Part shown: positions 51,378-60,672 of the stretch, one piece after another
Layout: each line of letters begins with the position of its first letter
Position numbering within the stretch: position 1 is the stretch's first letter
Assembly: GCA_019802505.1 (NCBI GenBank)
Contig: JAFMOC010000092.1
Location: forward strand, 32,501-96,500
DNA: 64,000 bases
Reading direction: 5' to 3'
From: Corydoras sp. C115
Lineage: Eukaryota; Chordata; Actinopteri; Siluriformes; Callichthyidae
The notes under the pieces: model-generated
Seen by the model: only the letters and a program-made list of their open reading frames with translations
Database searches by the model: none
What the model was told of the DNA's origin: nothing
Program-made: the position numbers and the translations under genes

Positions 51378-51501
51378 TTCATTCATTCATTCATTATCGA
51401 ATGAATGCCCCGAAACGTTCTCCCCTGGATGGGCATGGGGAACCCCACCGCGACCCTACTAGAGGATAAAGCGGAAGATAATGAATGAATGAATGAATGA
51501 A
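51378..51501 (+). mobile_element. rearranged tRNA-SINE tail with fold-back
   Basis: (ATTC)n, then gaatgaatgccccgaaacg and the 3' body to (TGAA)n. Flanked by inverted rather than direct copies of tagtttggatca. Confidence 0.78.
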
Positions 51502-52176
51502 TAGTTTGGATCATGGATCTTTTTATTTTAGGCGTTCAAAATTATTAAAGGTTATGATGCTCTGAATCGGGACACTGATATTAAAATGCCTTTTCGGTAT
51601 CAGTGAGATTTAATGGTCTGGACATTCCCATCATTCCCGTCCCGCTGGAATCTCATCATGATTCTCATATCCCCCCCCCCCCACGTCTGTTCTACACCTG
51701 CACCTTATCTGCTTGATTAGCATTCCACAATTATGAGCTAGAAGTATCTGACCTTGAGATTTAAAGGTCTAAAATACCAGAGCTGTCTATTATTAAAATA
51801 TTACTGGGGCAAAAAGGGCAGTTTTAAAAGCAGCACCAGGAAAAACAATGAGCAGGACAGATTCAGGATTAAGCATCAGTGCTGGACGTATAGTTTCGTT
51901 ATTTTCTTTCTTTTCTTTTCTTTTTTTTTTTTTAGGATCCACCACAGCGGAGAATATTTTGTCCTTGACCCTTTCTTGACCCTTCTTAGGTTCGGGACCG
52001 GTATCACCGGCACAGCTTAGTATCTCACACCTCCCAGCATGACTTCAGATGACTGAAAGCTGAAGACCCCCAGAGGAAACCCACACAGGTACATGGAGGA
52101 CATGCAGACACCCCCCACCGGGTCGGCACGAAGACAAAACATAAAAAAAAATACTGAATATATAAATAAATCTATT

Positions 52177-52182
52177 TTTATT
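52177..52182 (-). terminator. aqp9 polyadenylation signal
   Basis: AATAAA on the minus strand, 188 bases after the aqp9 stop; the first canonical signal downstream. Confidence 0.5.
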
Positions 52183-52369
52183 CAGAGTTTTCTGATTTTA
52201 AAGTTTTTACAAGGACTTTTTAGTTTTCAGATGAAACGCTTTTGGTAAACAGGAAACTAATTCAGTATTAATGTCGGCTCGTGACAAATCAGAACCAAAT
52301 CTAATCTACTGGATGAAGGTATAAAACGAAAATGCGCGGCGTCGCTGTCCGTAACTGATTCCATCTTGT

Positions 52370-52577
52370 TTAGTTCATATGAATCATCTCGTATTTGTCC
52401 TTTAGGCTGAGGTCTTCATCGTCTTCATCCTCCTCCTCCTCCTCGTCAGGGTTTGGCTGGCTTTTTTCTGAGGGGTCGGTGTGATGGAGCTCTATCAGAA
52501 GGAAGTACACTACTGCTCCTGTGATGCCCCCGATCAAGGGTCCGGCCACTGGGATCCACCACCAGTGATCTGCAGTG
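52370..52577 (-). CDS. aqp9: aqp9 exon 6 (helix 6 and acidic tail)
   Basis: Encodes STADHWWWIPVAGPLIGGIT, YFLLIELHH, then an acidic run and DKYEMIHMN. The acceptor at 52579-52578 was chosen because it restores the split codon and the conserved WWIPVAGP frame. Confidence 0.93.
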
Positions 52578-55500
52578 CTGTGGAGCAGAAAGCCGTGAGG
52601 CCGAGCGGAACGTTGGTACACTCTATATTTACTGCTTTCATTCACCACAGAAATCCATCTCACAGTCCAGACTGCATTCAACATCCAATAATATTACAAT
52701 CCGGTATAGTCCAGAATTAGGCCTGACATTCATCAAACCTTCATTATAATTATAATTATTATTACTTTACAGTTTTATATTTTATTTTTCTTTATAATAC
52801 AGGGTGGCACAGTGGCTTAGTGGTTTGCATGTTCTCTCAGCACTAGGGATTCCCGGTTCGATTCCCCATCTGGGTGGAGTTTCCCCATCTGGGGTTCCCC
52901 ATGCCCATCCAGGGGAGAACGTTTCGGGGCATTCATTCGATAATGAATGAATGAATATAGTTTGGATCAGGCTAAATCAGGTCAGGTTGCTTAGTGGTCG
53001 GCATGTTCTCCATTCAGCGCTAGGGATTCCCGGTTCGAATCCCCATCTGGGTGGAGTTTCCATGTTCTCCCCGTGTCCGCGTGGGTTTCCTCCGGGTTCT
53101 CCGGTTTCCTCCCACAGTCCAAAAACATGGATCAAGTCAATTGAGTTCTCCAAATTGCCCCATATAGAGTGTGTTTGTGTGAGTGAGTGTGTGCCCAGTG
53201 ATAGATTGACGCCCTGTCCTGGGTGTATCTGCCCAGCGCCCGAAACGTTCTCCCCTGGATGGGCATGGGGAACCCCACGCGACCCTAATAGAAGATAAAA
53301 GAGGAAGATAATGAATGAATGAATTAATGACTTTATAGTTTTATATTTCATTTTTCTAAAATATAAAACTCGAATCCGGAACTGGGTGGAGTTCTCCCCA
53401 TCTCCACATTTTTTCCCACAATCCAAAAACATGGATTTAAGGTAAATTGCCTGCTCTAAATTGCCCCTACATAATGTGTGTCTGTGTGAGTGAGTTACAC
53501 CTAAAGGCAGTATAGTATTGCTGATTTAACTACTGACATGTTTTTGTATTATAAATGGAAACCAGAACTCACAGATCTGGGGAGGACATACAAACTCCAC
53601 ACAGAAAGGACCTCTCCTGTCCTGTCCTGTCCAGCAAACAGTAAGGTTAAAGTTGGTACCTGAACACCTCCAGACCCCATCCAGCCATCGCAGTGAAGAT
53701 CCTGGGCCCCAGATCTCGCGCAGGGTTCAGCGGGTATCCGCAGTTCATGCCCATTGACACGCTGATGCCCAGGATGACCAAACCCACAGCCAAAGGCTCG
53801 ATTCCTTTAGGAGCCCCAATGTTTTTGCTATCAGTAATAGCCAGGATGCAGAGAACCAGCATTCCAGATCCGATCACCTGCAGCGGGGAGAACCCTGAGC
53901 TTTAATTCTGCACTGGACGTCATTTCAGTTACCTTCCACACTCGTCACACTGACTGACTAACTGATTATACTGCAGAACTAGTTAAATGCAATAACTAAG
54001 CTAACGGCGGCACGGTGGCTTAGTGGTTAGCACTCCATCTGGGTAGAGTTTCCATGTTCTCCCCGTGTCCGCGTGGGTTTTCTCCGGGTTCTGCGGTTTC
54101 CTCCCACAGTCCAAAAACATGGATCAAGTCAATTGAATTCTCCAAATTGCCCCATATGGAGTGTGTCTGTGTGAGTGTGTGCCCAGCGATGGATTGGCGC
54201 CCTGTCCTGGGTGTATCTGCCCAGCGCCCGAAATGTTCTCCCCTGGATGGGCATGGGGAACCCCCCGCGACCCTAATAGAGGATAAAGCGGGAGATAATG
54301 AAGGAATGAACTTAGCTAACCTGCAGCCAGGTAAAAGTGTATAAGGTGAATTAGAAAAAATACAGGTTTAATAAAATAAATGTCCCTATAAACTGACATT
54401 TAAATGTTTGGACAAGGGATGAGACGATTACAGATTTTGATGGTGTACGGATTTTATATGATTTTATGATTATTAGAGCAATAAGGCAAGAGAGAGAGCG
54501 TGCTGTATTGTTAATAAAACACCTCTATCCTGTGATTTATGTGCAAAATGCACGACTTTGAGAGCCTTATTGCTTTTATAAAACGGTTACAAACACACTA
54601 TAAAAAAAAAACAAGGTTTGATTCATAAATTCGTTTAGCGAAAACAAATGTGGTAATAATCTGCTCTTCCGCGACGTAAACTAGTCCGTTTTTTCTTTTT
54701 TTTTTGTCACTAATTGCTGACCAACAGAATTCCGGTTTCCTAACAATCATATACTGTCCTCTAGTGGCCAAATTACAGAACACACTTTCTAAAAACAGCC
54801 ACTATTGACGCGCTGAAACGTCATATTAACTGCAGGTTTAACTTTATTTTCGTTCTCTGTGAGTTTGATCTTTTTGCAGTTCAAAACATGGATTTAAGGC
54901 TGCTCTAAATTGCCCCTAACTAACTTGACCCTATAGTGTGTGTGTTTGTGTGAGTGAGTGTGTGCCCAGCGATAGTTTGGCATCCTGTCTCCCCTGAATG
55001 GGCATGTGAACACCCCCCCCCCTCCCCCCCCGACCCTAATATAGAATTAAGTAAAAGATGGTGAATGAATGCAAATGCTCACCTGATCTACAAAACCCCC
55101 AAGAATGGTGAGATGTCGACCGGGATAGGATGCAAATATGTGTGCTGTGGCGTTGATGCCAGTCACTGACAGAATTCCATTTGTGAAGTCCATGAAAGCA
55201 TCTGCAGAAACAAACAAGCAACACATAAACAAAAGACTTGGACACTTGTCCCAAAATTGTCACACTTGTCCCAAACATTCATTAATTCATTATCTTCCGC
55301 TTTATCCTCTATTAGGGTCGCGGTGGGGTTCCCCATGCCCATCCAGGGGAGAACGTCTCGGGCGCTGGGCAGATATGGCGCTGATCCAGGACAGGGCGCC
55401 AATCCATCGCTGGGCACACACTCACTCACACAGACACACTCTATATGGGGCAATTTGGAGAATTCAATTGATTTGATCCATGTTTTTGGACTGTGGGAGG

Positions 55501-56668
55501 AAACCGGAGAACCCGGAGGAAACCCACACGGACACGGGGAGAACATGGAAACTCCACCCAGATGGGGATTCGAACCGGGAATCCCTAGCGCTGAGAGGAG
55601 AACGTACTGACCACTAAGCCACCGCTGCCCCAAACAGTTTCTTTTTAATTATGAAGTCATACTCACAAAGTAAAGAGCCATATTAAAGTCTAAAACATGT
55701 TTATACTGTCAGAGTTTAAGGAGGGAGACTGTGTAATGTACTTTATAACCTACTCACACACCATAATACAATCCAAACACTCCAGCGGCTCCTGCAAAGG
55801 CCCCCAGGAACTGAGCCATTACATAGATGGGAAACTTCCAAATCTTCAGTTTACCCAGTATGACCATAGCCAGAGATACAGCTGGGTTTAGATGACCTCC
55901 TGATGATGAAGCCAAAAGAAAACACCCATAAATCAGTAATCACAATGAGGGAGAGAACACTGAAGAACACTGAAGAGCAGTACATTTACATTTACAGTTA
56001 CATTTAGTCATTGAGCAGACGCTTTTATCCAAAGCGACTTACAAATGAGAACATCACAAGTCAGAAGTTATGGAGAAAACCAACTCCACTGTAAATTCAT
56101 CAAACCTGATTGTTATTCGATGCTGCGCCCCCCCCCCCTTTTTTTCCCCTGCAACAGGCTTTTGTTAAAGAGATGCGTCTTCAGTATTTTCTTAAAACTG
56201 TTTAGTGATTCTGCCTTATGGACAGAGTTGGGAAGATGGTTCCACCATTTTGCAGTGGTGAACATCATGGAGTGAGAATAAGCTCCTCGGTGAGGTGGAA
56301 CCGCCAGGCGGCAATCATCACTGGAGCGAAGTGAACGAGCCGGAGTGTATTTTGAAAAGATAGAGTGAAGGTAGGAGGAGGGGGGGGGGGGGATCCAGAA
56401 ATGGTTCTGTAGGCCAGAGTCAGTGACTTGTACTGAATGCTGCAGCTACAGGGAGCAGTAACAGTGGGAACCAAAGTTCTGTGATCCTAGAAGTGGTTAC
56501 ATACACACTGTTGTATATCATAGAAGTAGTAAGCAATGTTTGGTTGGTGGGGCAAAGGGGACCTTCCTTTGAGTCCCACTGAGTACTATGACTGAAGTGT
56601 CCTTGGGCAATTACTCTCCTGGCATGTACAGGGCTGCCCACTGCTCCAGGCAGGTGAATTACTTCACT

Positions 56669-56719
<51 letters not shown>

Positions 56720-58381
56720 TTACTGCACGGATGGATTAAATGTGGAGGACACATTCCTCTGTGTGTAAGTACAATAGGCAAATAGAACACTTATTTTTAA
56801 AATAGGGCGGCACGGTGGCTTAGTGGTTAGCATGTTCTCCTCTCAGCACTAGGGATTTCCGGTTCGAATCCCCATCTGGGTGGAGTTTCCATGTTCTCCC
56901 TGTGTCCGCGTGGGTTTCCTCCGGGTTCTCCGGTTTCCTCCCACAGTCCAAAAACATGGATCAAGTCAATTGAGTTCTCCAAATTGCCCCATATAGAGTG
57001 TGTCTGTGTCTGTGTGAGTGTGTGCCCAGTGATAGATTGGCGCCCTGTCCTGGGTGTATCTGCCCAGCGCCCGAAACTTTCCCTGGATGGGCATGGGGAA
57101 ACACCCCCCCCCCCCTGTACACGGGGCATGCAGCCAATCCATGGAAAACATTAAATTGGATCGTTAATAAACCAGACAAATTCGGAGCAGCAGGATCTCT
57201 GTGTATATTCTGTTTTGGTTGCAGGACAGGACCTGTAACAGAATTGGTAAAACTGTTGTTTATTGAACTCTGCACTAAGAGTGTGCAAATCGATGTGGCC
57301 ATCAAAATGTTAGCTGTAACTCGCCTGGGGGAAGGTGTGACCTCGCAGACCACTCCTGCCGAGCGTCCACTTTAATTTAAGCATCATTGTGTTCTAATAA
57401 CAACATTATTGTCCATGTGAACTAACTTTGACGTGGCCCTGAGGTCATTAAATTCCCAGGTTTGGCATAGAATGAAAGGTTTACCTGAAATCCCACCGGC
57501 CACGTAGACGCCCATCATCAGCCCTGTGGTGAAGCCCAGATGGATGGTGAGCGGCTCGCCCAGCGTGTTCCTGCTCAGGACCGTCTGTGCTACGGAACCA
57601 CAGCCAAACAGCTGCAAGGAACGCCACCGAGTCCAGGACAGTCATCACAAAAGAGGTGCATAAAGACATTAAGTCATTTATCTGCACAAACATTAAAGGT
57701 GATTACTGTCTGTAATTTAAGTAGGTGATTAATAGTGAATTAGAGAAACCACAGTTCTGTCCTGACCTTTAAAACCCATTACTTTACTCACCATCATTAA
57801 AAATACATTTCCTAAACACAAGTGCACCATCCAGTTGCCCTGCTGCCCCTCCTGAAAATGCCTCTCTCTTCTTTAGATGGGTTTTTAACAAAATTTAGGA
57901 GGGTCACTCAAATGTAGTCATACTGGAACCCAACAGGGCCTTCCCCAAACTGTTATGTATACATTAAATGGACAAAAGTATTGAAACACACCTTTAATTC
58001 CTAAAATTCAGCTGTATCAATTCAACCTCGTAGACATGTCTTTTAAATAACTTTTTAAAATAAATTAACTAAAATAATTCAAATCCCTGTAAATACCTTA
58101 AGAATAAAAGCTGCAAAATGGATACCAGCTTGTAATAAGTAGCAGTTCCAATATTTAACACCACAAAATCCACATCAGATTTGATACATTATACAATTTA
58201 ATGAACTAATAATGAAATACGATGTAGAATCCAATTTTAAGCATTCGAAAGATTCAGATCACAAGTAACCTGTGAGTAAACATACAGTAGACATTCAACT
58301 CACCACCAGCACAAAGGTCCCCAGGAACTCCGCCAGGAACTCTTTGAGAATTTCATGTTTAAGAGAGCAGTGATGCTTCAT
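52370..58381 (-). CDS. aqp9: aqp9-type aquaglyceroporin, complete, 6 exons
   Basis: An aquaglyceroporin: a six-helix plasma-membrane channel for water, glycerol, urea and small solutes. Six exons (58381-58304, 57611-57485, 55899-55762, 55201-55083, 53877-53660, 52577-52370) sum to 888 bases, 295 aa plus stop, the same length as human AQP9. The internal exon sizes 127, 138, 119 and 218 are those of the AQP3/7/9/10 genes. NPA motifs are at 73-75 (GGHLNPAVSLAM) and 205-207 (NPARDLGPR); the Asp after the second is the glyceroporin hallmark. The conserved block HIFASYP precedes helix 5. The C-terminus has a run of 12 acidic residues (DEEEEEDEDDED) not typical of mammals and ends in DKYEMIHMN. Position next to lipc supports aqp9 over aqp3 or aqp10; which teleost duplicate (a or b) cannot be told. 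Confidence 0.92.
52802..52957 (+). mobile_element. tRNA-SINE, internally deleted and rearranged
   Basis: Head with B box ggttcgattcc, then a jump to ggggttccccatgcccatcc in the opposite sense and an inverted tail. Confidence 0.78.
52958..52988 (-). repeat. inverted-repeat arm X'
   Basis: Reverse complement of 51347-51377; both arms abut a SINE head on one side and the same odd tail junction (gggcattcattcgataatg) on the other. Confidence 0.85.
52989..53325 (+). mobile_element. tRNA-SINE, near full length
   Basis: Head begins at gcttagtggtcggc directly after arm X'. Confidence 0.86.
53368..53500 (+). mobile_element. old tRNA-SINE fragment
   Basis: ctgggtggagttctccccat, acaatccaaaaacatgg and tctaaattgcccctac mark a diverged copy. 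Confidence 0.55.
53660..53877 (-). CDS. aqp9: aqp9 exon 5 (second NPA)
   Basis: Encodes VIGSGMLVLCILAITDSKNI, GAPKGIEPLAVGL and NCGYPLNPARDLGPRIFTAM. Asp after NPAR indicates a glycerol-permeable pore. Confidence 0.96.
54006..54308 (+). mobile_element. tRNA-SINE with target duplication
   Basis: Flanks aactaagctaac (53994-54005) and aacttagctaac (54309-54320). The B-box region is deleted. Confidence 0.87.
54881..55070 (+). mobile_element. old tRNA-SINE fragment
   Basis: Diverged 3' two thirds with C-runs; 13 bases from aqp9 exon 4. Confidence 0.6.
55083..55201 (-). CDS. aqp9: aqp9 exon 4
   Basis: Encodes AFMDFTNGILSVTGINATAH then IFASYPGRHLTILGGFVDQ. NAT is a possible glycosylation site in extracellular loop C. 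Confidence 0.95.
55275..55628 (-). mobile_element. tRNA-SINE, full length
   Basis: aqp9 intron 3; flanks share ccaaaca. Confidence 0.86.
55762..55899 (-). CDS. aqp9: aqp9 exon 3 (first NPA)
   Basis: Encodes GGHLNPAVSLAMVILGKLKI then YVMAQFLGAFAGAAGVFGLY, including the first half-helix pore motif. Confidence 0.96.
55985..56460 (+). repeat. interspersed repeat, longest copy
   Basis: Starts tcattgagcagacgctttta tcc, contains gatggttccaccattttgca and gcagctacagggagcagt. The uninterrupted form of the repeat at 28484-29291 and 32688-32890. Confidence 0.6.
56672..56719. repeat. (GT)n microsatellite
   Basis: About 23 GT units in aqp9 intron 2. Confidence 0.92.
56805..57110 (+). mobile_element. tRNA-SINE, tail missing
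   Basis: Ends in a C-run at 57104 without the last 45 bases and the tail. Confidence 0.84.
57485..57611 (-). CDS. aqp9: aqp9 exon 2
   Basis: Encodes LFGCGSVAQTVLSRNTLGEP then GVYVAGGISG, membrane helices 1-2. Confidence 0.95.
57700..58270. other. aqp9 intron 1, nothing recognised
   Basis: AT-rich spacer without exon, SINE or TIR element. Confidence 0.35.
58304..58381 (-). CDS. aqp9: aqp9 exon 1
   Basis: Encodes MKHHCSLKHEILKEFLAEFL then GTFVLV, the start of membrane helix 1. Phase 0; donor gtgagt. Confidence 0.87.
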
Positions 58382-58408
58382 GCTTTACTCTGGATGACTT
58401 TGTCTCAC

Positions 58409-58410
<2 letters not shown>

Positions 58411-58453
<43 letters not shown>
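58411..58453. repeat. (CA)n microsatellite just upstream of aqp9 start
   Basis: About 21 CA units, 30 bases 5' of the aqp9 ATG on the coding strand as (TG)n; probably in the 5' UTR or core promoter. Confidence 0.9.
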
Positions 58454-58455
<2 letters not shown>

Positions 58456-58720
58456 ACGTGATATGACCAGATCCGGCCGTTCAGCTCCACTGTGGCCTGG
58501 CTCATTGATCTGGCATAGCCGCCTCGTGTCACTCTATTGACCCGCTCCCAAACTGTGGTGCACCCGACCTCCTCATTATGTTCACACTATGCTTAAAACA
58601 TCACTGCATCTGCATGCAAAACATGTTTCTATATAGGCTTAAAAATGCAAAGTAAACTCCCAAAAACTATCATTTGGGTATCGATGTGAATGTTTTTTTT
58701 TTTAAATATACATTCACCAG

Positions 58721-59155
58721 TAGGGGTGTATTCAACTAAGGATTTTCATAGTCGAATCTGATTCGTCAGATTTTCCCTATAGTCGACTGATAGTCGAATC
58801 AGTTAAAATTTCACCACAAGATGGCGCTATAAGCGTGGTTTTTTTAAAAAGATTTTTTTTTATATTTTACTTGTTTTTCTAGAGCACCGTAAATGGGATC
58901 CCCGTTCTGGACTTTTTTCCACTTCAAAGGAAAAATCTAAAAAAAAAAAAACTAAAAATTAGGATGATTTTATTTGACAAAAGGCTATATATATATAACG
59001 AAAACAAAGACATTTCATGTAAAAACTAATGCTTAGAAGCAGCCATGTGGTCACCCCCATGTGGTCAAAATGGTACATTCGACTATGAGGTTCATAGTCG
59101 ACTACGGTTCTCCGAATCGAATCGTCGAATCAGCGAATATTGCAGCTCACCCCTA
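58721..59155 (+). mobile_element. hAT-like MITE, copy 3
   Basis: Same TIRs; target duplication ttcaccag / ctcaccag (7 of 8 match) at 58713-58720 and 59156-59163. Lies just upstream of aqp9 exon 1. Confidence 0.87.
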
Positions 59156-59280
59156 CTCACCAGACAAATTATTTGAAAATCAGATAGCCCCTCTACACAG
59201 ATGCACGTACAGACTGTAGTTTCTTTACACAGTTTGTAAGTCTTCTTTGTTCAGTTCTTTAATGATCTGTGTAACCGTCA

Positions 59281-59378
59281 CAGACATGGGGAAAACATGG
59301 AAACTCCACCCAGATTGGGATTCAAACCTGGATCCCTTGCTGTATAAGGTGGACGAGCTAACCACTACACCACCCTGT
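59281..59378 (-). mobile_element. old tRNA-SINE fragment
   Basis: Diverged head half (ccacccagattgggattcaa to aaccactacaccaccctg). Confidence 0.58.
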
Positions 59379-59446
59379 TACTCGCTATTGTGAAGAGTGC
59401 AACCGGTAAATGCATCCAGTTTTTTTTAAAGGGTTGTTTGCTGGAG

Positions 59447-59789
59447 GCGGCACGGTGGCTTAATGGTCAGCACGTTCTCCTCTCAGCACTAGGGATTCCC
59501 GGTTCGAATCCCCATCTAGGTGGAGTTTCCATGTTCTCCCTGTGTCTGCGTGGGTTTCCTCCGGGTTCTCCGGTTTCCTCCCACAGTCCAAAAACATGGA
59601 TCAAGTCAATTGAATTCTCCAAATTGCCCCATATAGAGTTTGTTTGTGTGAGTGAGTGTGTGCCCAGCGATGGATTGGCGCCCTGTCCTGGGTGTATCTG
59701 CCCGGCGCCCGAAACGTTCTCCCCTGGATGGGCATGGGGAACCCCCCCGCGACCCTAATAGAGGATAAAGCGGAAGATAATGAATGAAT
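59447..59789 (+). mobile_element. tRNA-SINE with target duplication
   Basis: Perfect 11-bp duplication gtttgctggag at 59436-59446 and 59790-59800. Confidence 0.9.
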
Positions 59790-59887
59790 GTTTGCTGGAG
59801 AGATTATATTTAGGAAACTTTCAATTATTTAAGTTTAAATGTAACTATAATGTCAGCTGATCGACTCCTGTTTCTATGTTTTTACAG

Positions 59888-60608
59888 TTTATTGTTGTTA
59901 AATATCATGTTTTGTACAGAATATGCGTCGTGTTACTGCAAAGCAAACTAAACAGCGCTTATCTCTTCATGGTTCATGTAGGTCGGACTCATCTGTAAAG
60001 ATCTTTAGGCAAAAATCAAGATAAAGGATCATATAACGTATAGAAACAAATCTGTTCTGAGATGAGGACGCTGCGATGATGGTCCATTAGAAGTTTGAAA
60101 CAATTTAAAGTCCATGTTGGGCAGCGTCCTCAGCGTAAAGGTCATCGCGTCTCATTGTACTGTAGCTTCAGAGTCATAAATCTCATAGAGGGGGAATGTT
60201 CAGGTTGGAGTTACAGGAATGTTAAGACAATGCAGTAAATAAATCGCAGGCATAATCCAAACTTAAGTTTATGTTGTCATGGAAAATGGGGTACGGGGGG
60301 GGGGGGGGTCATGGTTAAAGTCAAAACACACAGCAGCTTCATCAAGGGAAAAAAAGGTTTAGGGGGAAACAACAAAGAGGAAAAATCAGGACAAGCGACC
60401 AATCGCCAGTCAGACACAGGAGAAGGAATCGGTTCGTGATGAAGATGAAGAAGCGGTTGAGCAAGACACGATGAAAACTGAAATGATGAGACACATGGAA
60501 GCTGTAGCACCTGAATTCAATCGAAAACTCTGACTGTGCATCATTTCAAATTCATGGCTGTTGAAGTCAAAGGCACGTCCACGTCACTTCAGGTTTAGAG
60601 TCAGGTCT
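59888..60608 (-). other. probable cgnl1 3' untranslated region
   Basis: About 720 bases after the stop, free of SINEs, ending at a minus-strand AATAAA (complement of 59888-59893). A G10-rich run lies at 60296. The extent is inferred. Confidence 0.35.
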
Positions 60609-60672
60609 TCAGTCTGAGTCTGTGTTATCTCCGTTCACATTCAGACTCTTAAGACTTGGTTTCTTCTTATGC
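60609..60672 (-). CDS. cgnl1: cgnl1 last coding exon
   Basis: 21 codons including stop, HKKKPSLKSLNVNGDNTDSD. The acceptor follows gctcacag. Frame and phase fit the preceding exon, and the KKxPS-then-acidic pattern resembles CGNL1 ends, but the exon is short and rests on a weak upstream donor. Confidence 0.6.
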
